Source: Prevotellaceae bacterium (GTDB lineage Bacteria; Bacteroidota; Bacteroidia; Bacteroidales; Bacteroidaceae). Taken from it: a stretch of DNA of 5,733 nt. The notes below the pieces were generated by a model. That model worked only from the letters and a program-made list of their open reading frames with translations, made no database searches and was not told where the DNA came from. The stretch's first letter is position 1. Each line of letters begins with the position of its first letter. Below, in pieces: positions 1-5,733 of the stretch. The stretch lies in NCBI GenBank assembly GCA_021204715.1, contig JAJPYW010000059.1, positions 1 through 5,733 on the forward strand, written 5' to 3'. A program made the position numbers and the translations under genes.

Positions 1-1191
1 GGTCTGCTTGGTGGCCACTTCGTCGCCCTGTTTCACCGAAGCCGAGGAGAGATTGCAGTAGACCGATATGTAGGCACCGTGCCGCACGAGGATGTTGAAC
101 AGCCCGTTCAGCTTGAATACGGCGGCTACCTTGCCGTTGAAAATGGCGCGCGCCTCGGCGCCGGGCTTGCCTTGTATGTCGATGCCTTTGTTGTCCAACT
201 TGACGTTGCGCAGCCCCGCCACGTTATACTCTCCATAGTGGCTCACGATGATGTAGGGGCCGCTCACGGGCATGGGCAGCTTCCCGCGGTTGGCGGTGAA
301 GTTGTCCGATAGTTCCCGGTCTTCCTTGCTTAGGGTATAGGCTTCGCCGGCGGCGCTCTTCTGCCCCGTGGCGGGCTTGGCTGCCGTAGCACCCGCCGTT
401 TCGTTCTTCTTGGCGGCCGCGGCAGCCTTGCGCGCCTCCTCTTCGGCTTTCTTGCGCGCCTTTTCCAATTCTTGGGCTATGAGCTTGTCTATGCGGGCGT
501 TCAGTTGGCCCGCCTCCTTGCGCTTCTTGGCAATTTCCTGCTGCAAGCTGCGTTGCTTCTTCTGCAGGTTGGCCACGAGCGTCTTTTGCTCCTTCTCCTG
601 CGCTTCGAGCTTGGCCACTTCTTCCTCGCGCTCTTTCAGCAGGTTCTCCTTCGAGGCCCTTACCTGTTCCAACTCTTGCTTCTTCAAGTTCACCTGTTCT
701 TGCTTCTTGAGCACTTCTTCGCCTTGCAGCCGCTGGTAGGTGGCATACTCGCGCACGTAGCGCAAGCGGCGGTAGGTTTGCGACAACGTGCGTGCCGAGA
801 AGATGAACATGAGCTTCTCTTCAATGGAGCGGTTCTTGTAGAGGTATTGCACGGAGTATTCATACTTCTTCTTGCGGTCGGCCAGCTCCTGCTCGAGGCG
901 TTTCAGCTGCCGCCTCACCGAAGCGAGCTCGCGGTCGGTGGTCTCCAAATCCTTGCCTATGACGGCGATGTAGTTGCGCCGCTCCTCTATCTGCCCGGTC
1001 AATGCCGCCAATCCGTTCAATTGGCTGCTGACGCTCTTCTTGGTGGTGTTCAGCACCGTTTCCGATTCCGCTATCTGTTGCTGCAAGGCACCGCGCCGGC
1101 TCTCCAACTCCTCGATCAACTTGTTGGATTGCGCCCGCAGCGGCGAAGCCAACCACATAAAGCCAATGATAAAGAAGAGCAGGCGTTTCAT
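1..1191 (-). CDS. EnvC-like murein hydrolase activator: coiled coil plus degenerate LytM/M23 domain (C-terminus cut by window edge)
   Basis: Reading from ATG at 1191 stays open to the window edge, giving 397 residues with no stop. Residues 1-20 form a signal peptide (MKRLLFF, hydrophobic core, cleavage likely after LRA and before Gln21), so the product is exported. Residues about 22-115 and 155-262 are rich in Glu, Lys, Gln and Leu and read as long coiled coils, followed by an Ala/Lys-rich linker to about 290. A LytM (peptidase M23) domain starts near Leu305-Pro306 and runs off the edge. The first metal motif HxxxD appears as N334-K-G-I-D338, and the usual YxHL histidine is Asn380 (YCNL). Two zinc ligands are therefore replaced, as in EnvC-type proteins that activate amidases rather than cut peptidoglycan. 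The final PHLHF-type motif lies outside the window. The start overlaps the stop of the upstream DUF4292-like gene in ATGA, suggesting coupled translation. Role in cell separation is inferred from the family. A catalytically active M23 peptidase is unlikely. Confidence 0.88.
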   Translation of the reverse strand, partial: MKRLLFFIIGFMWLASPLRAQSNKLIEELESRRGALQQQIAESETVLNTTKKSVSSQLNGLAALTGQIEERRNYIAVIGKDLETTDRELASVRRQLKRLEQELADRKKKYEYSVQYLYKNRSIEEKLMFIFSARTLSQTYRRLRYVREYATYQRLQGEEVLKKQEQVNLKKQELEQVRASKENLLKEREEEVAKLEAQEKEQKTLVANLQKKQRSLQQEIAKKRKEAGQLNARIDKLIAQELEKARKKAEEEARKAAAAAKKNETAGATAAKPATGQKSAAGEAYTLSKEDRELSDNFTANRGKLPMPVSGPYIIVSHYGEYNVAGLRNVKLDNKGIDIQGKPGAEARAIFNGKVAAVFKLNGLFNILVRHGAYISVYCNLSSASVKQGDEVATKQT

Positions 1192-1790
1192 AGACTCATC
1201 AACATGGAAAGCAGTTCTTTCAACGACACCTCTTTATACTTGGAAGAGAGCTTGGCGGGCGTGAGCTTCACAGCGTCGAAGTTGAAATTGGAGAGTGTTA
1301 TCTCCCCTTTCTTCAAGGACGTTATGCCCAAGTCGGCCCCCGACAAGGTTTGCGGTTTACCGCCCTGGGCGGCGGCGAACAACGCCTTCTCCAACGTGGC
1401 GAAGCCGGCCTTCTTGGGCAGCACGCCCCGCAGCTCCCTGCGGGTGGCTTTTACATAGCGCTTGCCCATGCGGTCCACCAACAACACATCATTGGGCGTC
1501 ACCTCCACACGGGCCACTTCACTGCGCAGTATGGGCATCAAGAACGACAGTTGCAGCCGCTCGCCGGCTACCATCTTCAACGTTCCCGTAGCGGTGTACA
1601 CGGCTCCGCCGTGTGTGGGAATGGTGAGTTTCACCTTGCATGACAGGTACTCGTGTTGTCCGGATAGCGCCGGCGAGCCTTTGTGCGAAGTCTTGCATCC
1701 GGCAAGGCACAAGGCAAACAGCAGGAAGCACAACAACACTTTAAGGCATGGATGAAACTTGCGGCCATGCGCCGCCGTCGCTCTTCTCAT
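1188..1790 (-). CDS. DUF4292-like lipoprotein
   Basis: This encodes 200 residues. The N-terminus has a basic region, a hydrophobic stretch (about 17-30) and a lipobox ending LAGC at Cys32, so it is a predicted lipoprotein, probably attached to the outer membrane. The mature part looks like alternating beta strands: residues 52-72 (KVKLTIPTHGG then ATGTLKM), about 79-95 (LQLSFLMPILRSEVARV) and 101-113 (DVLLVDRMGKRYV), then a short helical part and a final strand region with NFNFDAVKLTP. The size, lipobox and position before an EnvC-like gene match the DUF4292 family of Bacteroidetes, whose function is not established. The strand pattern recalls LolA/LolB lipoprotein carriers, but that is inference from pattern only. 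The start is set by the ATGA overlap with the stop of the TPR gene (1790-1787), and the stop overlaps the next start in the same way (1191-1188). No Shine-Dalgarno sequence is visible, which is normal for this phylum. Confidence 0.85.
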   Translation of the reverse strand: MRRATAAHGRKFHPCLKVLLCFLLFALCLAGCKTSHKGSPALSGQHEYLSCKVKLTIPTHGGAVYTATGTLKMVAGERLQLSFLMPILRSEVARVEVTPNDVLLVDRMGKRYVKATRRELRGVLPKKAGFATLEKALFAAAQGGKPQTLSGADLGITSLKKGEITLSNFNFDAVKLTPAKLSSKYKEVSLKELLSMLMSL

Positions 1791-3538
1791 GGGGCTATGT
1801 ACCGTTTCTTTTGTATTTTCTCTTTCAAAGTCTTGGAGTCACTGCCCATCTCTTGAGCCTTCTTCCAATACTCCATCGCTCCCTCTTCGTCGCCCGACAT
1901 GTAATAGATGTCGCCGCAATGCTCCACAATGTCCACACTGTCCGCCCCGTCGTTCTTCATGGCCTCGTCTATGTAGAGGCGCGCCTCGGCGTAGTTGCCC
2001 TTCTCGAAGAGTATCCATGCATACGTATCCAAATAGGTGGCGTTGGCAGGCTCCGCCTTCACGGTCTTGTAGCTCATCTCCTCGGCCCGGTCCAAGTCAC
2101 GGTGTTCCAAGGAGAGGTAGTAAGCATAGTTGTTCAGCGCGCTGATGTTGGAAGGGTAGTACACCAAGGCCGAGTCGTAAGCCAAGTAAGCCTCTTCGTT
2201 CCGTCCCAAGGAGTGGCAGGCATCCGCCATGATGGTGTAGAAGTCAGACACCAACTCCTTCTTGCTGTTGGCGGCGGTGCGGTCCAACGCCTTGCGGCAC
2301 ACCGTTATCACCTCCTCGTCGCGTTCCTCTTGGTTGTAGGCCACGGCCAAGTAGAAGTAGAATTCGGGCATGTCGGGATTGGTCTCTATGCCCGTTTCGC
2401 AAAGGCGTATCACCGCCGTGGTATCCTCCCGGCCTATGGCGTCGCTCAGCAACGTGACGCGCGCCGTGGCGTTGTCCGGCTCTATGTCCAATACCTTCTG
2501 CAGCACCGGGGCCGACTCCTCTTTCATCCCTTTCGATATCAAGTATTGCGCGTAGAGCATGGGCAACGCGGCGTCGTCGGGCTCCTCATCCAAGATGCGG
2601 TCGAAGAGCGATATTACCCGTGTGCTGTCGCGCGCGCCTTGTTCATCCTGCACAATGAGCCGGCGCATCACCTCCACCTTGGTCGTGGCGTCCACCTTTT
2701 TGTTCAGCAGCAGCGTGTCCAATTGCAGGCGGTAGAGCGAGTCCTGCCCCGTCTCTTGGTAATAAGCCGAGAGCGAGTACATGGCCAATTCATTGTCCGG
2801 TTCCTCGTCAAGCACCCGGCGGTAGATGTCGTAGGCCTCGTCGGTCTTTCCCCGTTGCATGTACACATCGCCAAGCACCACTTGGTAGCGCAGGTCCTTG
2901 GGATACTCCGCCACCAAGCTCTCTATCTCGTTCAACGCCCCCTTGTCATCGTCCATTTGCAGGTAGATGCGGAACTTCTGCATGCTGAGTTGCTCGCTCT
3001 TTCCGGTCTTCTCTTCCAAGCGGTTTAACGTGTAGATGGCTTGCGTGTAATCCTCCTGCCGGTTATAGGTATCCAGTAGCGAGTAGAGCGGGTCCAACTT
3101 GTCGGGGAAGCGCGACACCATCTCTTCCCACAGCGCCGCGGCCTTGTCCATCTCGTTCTGCCTTTGGTAAAGGTTGGCCAACCCTTGGCAATACCAGTAG
3201 TTGTCGGGCTCGGCGGCCACCGCTTTCTCCAAGGCGGCCTCGGCTTTGTCGGGCTGTTTCAAGGCCGAGTAGTATTGGGAGACTTCGTAGAGTGCCGACG
3301 CCGCGCCGGGATCGATGGCCAAGCAGTGGCGCACCATGTCGAAGGCGGCGTCGTACTCCTCTTTGAGTTTCAAGCGCACCGACTCCAAGAAGAAATAGTC
3401 ATAGCGCCGCTGTTGTTCCGGCGTCAAGGCCGCGTGCGTGCCCTCCTGCTGTTTTGCCAGGCGCTTGGACGTGCCGCACGACACCGCCAACAAGCCGGCC
3501 GCCAGCACGATGATGATATGGAGTCCACGCCTTTTCAT
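1787..3538 (-). CDS. TPR-repeat lipoprotein
   Basis: This encodes 583 residues from ATG at 3538. An in-frame ATG lies further upstream at 3619, but using it would overlap dut by about 70 bases and place an Arg-rich stretch before the signal peptide. The ATG at 3538 gives a clean lipoprotein signal: MKRRGLH, a hydrophobic core, and lipobox LAVSC with Cys21. Nearly all the rest is helical tetratricopeptide repeat, from about residue 45 to 560. Clear units are near 84-112 (ALYEVSQYYSALKQPDKAE), 118-146, 219-248, 323-354, 391-420, 433-462, 466-497 and 501-530, many ending in an E-P-D-N or D-P turn. TPRs make protein-binding superhelices, so this is probably a periplasm-facing scaffold anchored in a membrane. 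Partners are unknown. The downstream DUF4292-like and EnvC-like genes, joined by overlapping start and stop codons, suggest that it acts with them in envelope or peptidoglycan work. No enzymatic domain is seen. Confidence 0.9.
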   Translation of the reverse strand: MKRRGLHIIIVLAAGLLAVSCGTSKRLAKQQEGTHAALTPEQQRRYDYFFLESVRLKLKEEYDAAFDMVRHCLAIDPGAASALYEVSQYYSALKQPDKAEAALEKAVAAEPDNYWYCQGLANLYQRQNEMDKAAALWEEMVSRFPDKLDPLYSLLDTYNRQEDYTQAIYTLNRLEEKTGKSEQLSMQKFRIYLQMDDDKGALNEIESLVAEYPKDLRYQVVLGDVYMQRGKTDEAYDIYRRVLDEEPDNELAMYSLSAYYQETGQDSLYRLQLDTLLLNKKVDATTKVEVMRRLIVQDEQGARDSTRVISLFDRILDEEPDDAALPMLYAQYLISKGMKEESAPVLQKVLDIEPDNATARVTLLSDAIGREDTTAVIRLCETGIETNPDMPEFYFYLAVAYNQEERDEEVITVCRKALDRTAANSKKELVSDFYTIMADACHSLGRNEEAYLAYDSALVYYPSNISALNNYAYYLSLEHRDLDRAEEMSYKTVKAEPANATYLDTYAWILFEKGNYAEARLYIDEAMKNDGADSVDIVEHCGDIYYMSGDEEGAMEYWKKAQEMGSDSKTLKEKIQKKRYIAP

Positions 3539-3549
3539 CGCAACTTTGC

Positions 3550-3981
3550 TTAGACGCCCGTGTGCCCGAAGCCGCCGCCGCCCCTGTCGGTCTCTTCCAA
3601 GGAGAGCGTCTCTTGCCAAGCGGCGTGTTCGTGGCGGGCGATGACCATTTGCGCGACGCGTTCCCCGTCTTGAATGACAAACGGTTCCCCCGAAAGGTTG
3701 ATAAGGATGATGCCTATTTCACCGCGGTAATCGGCGTCGATGGTGCCGGGGGCGTTCAACACCGTGACGCCCTTCTTGATGGCCAAGCCGCTTCGCGGAC
3801 GCACCTGCGCCTCGTAGCCCGGCGGCAGGGCGATGTATAGCCCCGTGGGGATAAGACAACGCTGCATGGGTGCCAACGTCACGGCTTCGTCCAAATTGGC
3901 CCTGAGGTCCATGCCTGCCGAGAGGGCGGTCTCATACGCCGGCAACGGGTGTTTGGATTTGTTGATGACAGGTATCTGCAT
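3550..3981 (-). CDS. dut: Deoxyuridine 5'-triphosphate nucleotidohydrolase (dUTPase)
   Basis: This encodes a 143-residue trimeric-type dUTPase, which hydrolyses dUTP to dUMP and diphosphate. It keeps uracil out of DNA and supplies the precursor of dTMP. All five family motifs are present: motif 1 SAGMDL (21-26), motif 2 [11 protein letters not shown] (61-71), motif 3 [11 protein letters not shown] (79-89) with the uracil-site and catalytic Asp/Tyr residues, motif 4 GERVAQMVI (106-114), and the Gly-rich motif 5 [10 protein letters not shown] (133-142). Motif 5 has His where E. coli has Ser. The length is normal for the family, so it is intact. The active site forms between subunits of a cytoplasmic trimer. 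ATG at 3981 is the only sensible start. The TPR lipoprotein gene begins 11 bases after the TAA stop, so dut probably heads the four-gene unit. dgt is divergent across 87 bases. Confidence 0.97.
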   Translation of the reverse strand: MQIPVINKSKHPLPAYETALSAGMDLRANLDEAVTLAPMQRCLIPTGLYIALPPGYEAQVRPRSGLAIKKGVTVLNAPGTIDADYRGEIGIILINLSGEPFVIQDGERVAQMVIARHEHAAWQETLSLEETDRGGGGFGHTGV

Positions 3982-4006
3982 GGCAAACTATTCATATTTT
4001 AATGGG

Positions 4007-4014
4007 CGAAAGTA
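4007..4014 (-). promoter_or_regulatory. Candidate -7 promoter element for dut
   Basis: Read on the minus strand this is TACTTTCG, one base from the Bacteroidetes -7 consensus TAnnTTTG. It lies about 25 bases before the dut start, leaving a leader of roughly 20 bases. A T-rich stretch lies upstream (4032-4028, TTTCG), but its spacing is shorter than expected for a -33 element. Another partial match, TAGTTTG, sits almost on the dut start codon and is too close to serve it. Confidence 0.35.
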
Positions 4015-4037
4015 CGGCTTTTTATACGAAATAGTGA

Positions 4038-4045
4038 TACTTTTG
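4038..4045 (+). promoter_or_regulatory. Candidate -7 promoter element for dgt
   Basis: TACTTTTG is an exact match to the Bacteroidetes -7 consensus TAnnTTTG and ends 23 bases before the dgt ATG, so the leader would be only about 15-20 bases. No good TTTG -33 element stands at the usual distance. A T-run at 4019-4023 is the nearest candidate but is a little too close. The site is within 25 bases of the candidate dut element on the other strand, so the two polymerase footprints would overlap. Confidence 0.5.
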
Positions 4046-4068
4046 CAGTTAAATATAACAAAGAAGCC

Positions 4069-5415
4069 ATGATGGATTGGAGCAGACTCATATCGGCCAA
4101 GCGCTTCGGTTTGGAAGAGTACCACGTGGAGCGGCACGAGAACCGCTCTGAGTTTCAACGCGACTACGACCGCCTTGTCTTCTCGGCCCCTTTCAGGCGC
4201 TTGCAGAACAAGACGCAGGTGTTTCCCCTTCCGGGCAGCATCTTTGTGCACAACCGGTTGACACACAGCTTGGAGGTGTCGTGTGTGGGGCGTTCCTTGG
4301 GCAACGATGTTGCCAAGGCCATCCTTGCCTTGCGCCCCTGCTTGCAGCACACTTACCTGCCCGAAATCGGCGCCATCGTCTCGGCCGCTTGCTTGGCACA
4401 CGACTTGGGCAATCCCCCTTTCGGACACTCGGGCGAGCGGGCCATCTCCACTTATTTCTCTGAAGGAGGCGGGGCCGAATTGAAAAGCCGGTGGTTTGCC
4501 GGCGGGCAGCTCACGGCCGCGCAGTGGGAAGACTTCACCCATTTCGAGGGCAACGCCAACGCCTTCCGCCTGCTCACACATCAGTTTGAAGGGCGCCGCA
4601 AAGGAGGCTTCGTGCTCACCTACACCACGTTGGCAAGCATCGTGAAGTATCCCTACGCCTCTTCCTTGGCAGGAGGCAAGTCCAAGTTCGGCTTTTTCAC
4701 TACCGAAGAGCAGAGCTTCCGCCGCATAGCCGAAGAGCTTGGTATTTGCAAGAAGAGCGACGCGCCTTTGCACTACGCCCGCCACCCGTTGGTCTATTTG
4801 GTGGAGGCCGCCGACGACATCTGCTACCAGCTCATGGACATAGAAGACGCCCACAAGCTCAAGATACTCACCACCGCCGAAACCAAGGAGTTGCTCTTTG
4901 CCTACTTCACCCCCGGGCGCCGGGCGCACATCCTCTCTGTCTTCGAGAAGGTGAGCGACATCAACGAACAGGTGGCCTACCTGCGCTCGTCGGCCATCGG
5001 GCTGTTGGTGCAAGAGTGCGTCAAGGCTTTCCTTGCCGGTGAACAATCCATCATGGAGGGCACGTTCGAGGGGAGTCTCATCGACCACATCTCCCCGCTG
5101 CCCGCCGCCGCTTACGCCCGGTGTGCCAAGCTGTCCAAGGAAAAAATCTATTGCGCGCGCGATGTGCTCGACATCGAGCTGGCCGGCTTCCGCATCATCA
5201 CCACGCTCTTGGAGTTGATGATCGACGCCGTATGCTCGCCCGAAAAGACCTACTCCCGCCTGCTGATAGGCCGCGTCTCAAGCCAATACAACATCATGGC
5301 GCCCACCTTGTATGAAAGAATCCAAGCCGTGTTGGACTACATCTCCGGCATGACCGATGTCTTCGCGCTCGACCTCTACCGCAAAATCAACGGCAACAGC
5401 TTGCCGGCGGTATAA
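4069..5415 (+). CDS. dgt: Deoxyguanosinetriphosphate triphosphohydrolase (dGTPase), HD domain
   Basis: This encodes 448 residues of the HD-domain dNTP triphosphohydrolase family, which cleaves dGTP to deoxyguanosine and triphosphate and so trims the dNTP pool. Visible signatures are the N-terminal RSEFQRDYDRLVFSAPFRRLQNKTQV (26-51), NRLTHSLEV (62-70) with metal ligand His66, AHDLGNPPFGHSGE (110-123) with the HD pair His111-Asp112, FEGNAN (159-164), and AADD (247-250) carrying the last metal-binding Asp. All metal ligands are kept, so it should be active. E. coli Dgt is about 505 residues; this one is shorter, as in many other bacteria. Two ATG codons stand in a row (4069 and 4072) and either could start the protein. 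Upstream there is only a weak purine stretch, AAAGAAG (4060-4066). The gene is divergent from dut. Some dGTPases are known antiphage factors, but nothing nearby suggests a defence island, so housekeeping is more likely. Confidence 0.95.
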   Translation: MMDWSRLISAKRFGLEEYHVERHENRSEFQRDYDRLVFSAPFRRLQNKTQVFPLPGSIFVHNRLTHSLEVSCVGRSLGNDVAKAILALRPCLQHTYLPEIGAIVSAACLAHDLGNPPFGHSGERAISTYFSEGGGAELKSRWFAGGQLTAAQWEDFTHFEGNANAFRLLTHQFEGRRKGGFVLTYTTLASIVKYPYASSLAGGKSKFGFFTTEEQSFRRIAEELGICKKSDAPLHYARHPLVYLVEAADDICYQLMDIEDAHKLKILTTAETKELLFAYFTPGRRAHILSVFEKVSDINEQVAYLRSSAIGLLVQECVKAFLAGEQSIMEGTFEGSLIDHISPLPAAAYARCAKLSKEKIYCARDVLDIELAGFRIITTLLELMIDAVCSPEKTYSRLLIGRVSSQYNIMAPTLYERIQAVLDYISGMTDVFALDLYRKINGNSLPAV

Positions 5416-5479
5416 CACCCCGGGCCGCCATTTGAAGGGCGCCTTTTGAGTACATTCCAACGGCTACATGCAGGCAAGC

Positions 5480-5543
5480 TACAAACTCGAGTTTATAGCA
5501 TCTACAAACTCGAGTTTGTAACACCTACAAATTCGAGTTTATA
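5480..5543. repeat. Palindrome family A, three tandem units
   Basis: Three copies begin at 5480, 5503 and 5526. The middle copy, TACAAACTCGAGTTTGTA, is a perfect 18-bp palindrome. The first differs by one base in the right arm (TTTATA) and, with its flanks, forms a 22-bp dyad (5478-5499) with one mismatched pair. The third has TTCGAG in place of CTCGAG and TTTATA at the end. The spacers are GCATC and ACACC. Confidence 0.9.
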
Positions 5544-5557
5544 CCCTGTCATAAACA

Positions 5558-5589
5558 CATTGCTTGCATCCAAACGAAAGTATTGCTTG
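5558..5589. repeat. ATTGCTTG half-site pair, array units 4 and 5
   Basis: ATTGCTTG occurs at 5559-5566 and 5582-5589, exactly 23 bases apart and in the right-arm position of the array register. The left arms do not match as palindromes, so these look like half-sites or decayed units. The end of the second copy can pair with the start of unit 6 (CTTG at 5586-5589 with CAAG at 5595-5598) across the 5-bp spacer. Confidence 0.55.
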
Positions 5590-5594
5590 GTTTG

Positions 5595-5612
5595 CAAGAA
5601 AAGCTTTTCATG
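5595..5612. repeat. Palindrome unit 6 (GAAAAGCTTTTC core)
   Basis: GAAAAGCTTTTC (5598-5609) is a perfect 12-bp palindrome. Adding the flanks CAA and ATG makes an 18-bp dyad with one mismatched pair, the same size as the other units. Its centre, between 5603 and 5604, is exactly five periods of 23 bp from the centre of the first family A unit. Confidence 0.65.
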
Positions 5613-5617
5613 AGTTG

Positions 5618-5681
5618 AGTAGATGCGCTTCCATGCAGTCTATCGAAGCGCTTCCATAGGTGCTATCGAAGTGCTTCGATA
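5618..5681. repeat. Palindrome family D, three tandem units
   Basis: Units begin at 5618, 5641 and 5664, again 23 bp apart. The third, TATCGAAGTGCTTCGATA, is palindromic except for its central two bases. The second, TATCGAAGCGCTTCCATA, has one mismatched pair. The first has a diverged left arm but keeps GCGCTTCCAT in the same place. The spacers are CAGTC and GGTGC. Family D is exactly six periods (138 bp) from family A. Confidence 0.88.
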
Positions 5682-5733
5682 CAACCTATGAACTATGATA
5701 AAGAATCTGCATACGGTTAACGATAATTAGCAT

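Larger units (their letters stand above)
5480..5681. repeat. Array of short palindromes on a fixed 23-bp register
   Basis: Each unit is an 18-bp dyad (two 9-bp arms) plus a 5-bp spacer. Unit starts fall at 5480, 5503, 5526, 5549, 5572, 5595, 5618, 5641 and 5664. The arm sequence changes along the array while the register does not. Units 1-3 share one palindrome, units 4-5 share only a right half (ATTGCTTG), unit 6 is built on GAAAAGCTTTTC, and units 7-9 share another palindrome. A GTTAAC at 5716-5721 is centred exactly two periods after the last clear unit, so the array may continue. It is not a CRISPR: the constant parts are period and symmetry, and the 5-bp spacers are far too short. Tandem protein-binding sites are the simplest reading. 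Function unknown. Confidence 0.75.
5416..5733. other. Gene-free stretch downstream of dgt, mostly palindrome array
   Basis: No convincing coding region on either strand. The first 64 bases (5416-5479) are GC-rich, with a very short inverted repeat AAGG-GCG-CCTT running into TTTT at 5435-5447, too weak to call a terminator with confidence. From 5480 on the sequence is taken up by palindromic units on a 23-bp register, described in separate entries. The base composition drops from the GC-rich coding style to a more AT-rich one here. Confidence 0.8.

Noticed and set aside
472..1458. Long plus-strand open frame of 328 codons
   Set aside because: It lies antisense to the EnvC-like and DUF4292-like genes, is a Leu/Gln/Ala-rich translation typical of the complement of coiled-coil coding, and has no recognisable domain.
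1748..3028. Plus-strand open frame of 426 codons
   Set aside because: It is antisense to the TPR gene; its Val/His/Arg-rich composition mirrors the TPR codons and shows no domain.
3539..3619. Longer N-terminus for the TPR lipoprotein starting at 3619
   Set aside because: It would overlap dut by 70 bases and put 27 Arg-rich residues before a lipoprotein signal that fits perfectly from 3538.
3988..5088. Minus-strand open frame of 366 codons
   Set aside because: It is antisense to dgt, whose HD-domain motifs are unmistakable on the other strand.
5435..5447. Rho-independent terminator after dgt
   Set aside because: The stem is only 4 bp (AAGG/CCTT) with a 3-base loop and four T residues, too weak to support.
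5480..5681. CRISPR array
   Set aside because: The repeated parts are 18-bp palindromes with 5-bp spacers and the repeats themselves change; there is no 25-40 bp spacer pattern and no cas gene.
5686..5733. Minus-strand start codon at the right edge (CAT at 5731-5733)
   Set aside because: The frame stops after 15 codons and has no supporting features.

Overview
The window looks like chromosomal DNA from a fairly GC-rich member of the Bacteroidales (Bacteroidetes). The evidence is the gene set (a DUF4292-type lipoprotein, a TPR lipoprotein and an EnvC-like LytM protein behind dut), the absence of clear Shine-Dalgarno sequences, and matches to the Bacteroidetes -7 promoter motif TAnnTTTG. The genus cannot be fixed from the sequence alone. 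There are no rRNA or tRNA genes, no insertion sequences and no true CRISPR array.

Left and middle (1-3981, minus strand): a compact four-gene run read right to left. It starts with dut (dUTPase, 3981-3550). After 11 bases comes a 583-residue TPR lipoprotein (3538-1787). An ATGA stop/start overlap leads to a DUF4292-like lipoprotein (1790-1188), and a second ATGA overlap leads to an EnvC-like coiled-coil/LytM protein (1191 to the left edge, C-terminus missing). The last three are envelope proteins: two predicted lipoproteins and one secreted protein. They are probably translated in a coupled way from an mRNA headed by dut.

Right of centre (4069-5415, plus strand): dgt, an HD-domain dGTP triphosphohydrolase, is divergent from dut across an 87-bp gap that carries candidate -7 elements on both strands. 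Two dNTP-pool enzymes therefore share one short control region: dUTPase removes dUTP and makes dUMP, and dGTPase hydrolyses dGTP.

Right end (5416-5733): this 318-bp stretch has no gene. It holds the most unusual structure in the window, an array of short palindromes whose centres fall on one exact 23-bp register even though the palindrome sequence changes along the array. Three units are based on TACAAACTCGAGTTTGTA, two share only the half-site ATTGCTTG, one is built on GAAAAGCTTTTC, and three are based on TATCGAAGCGCTTC-type arms. A GTTAAC at the far end is also in register. I do not recognise this as a named element. It could be a cluster of dimer-binding sites or a structured transcribed element, and it may continue past the window edge.
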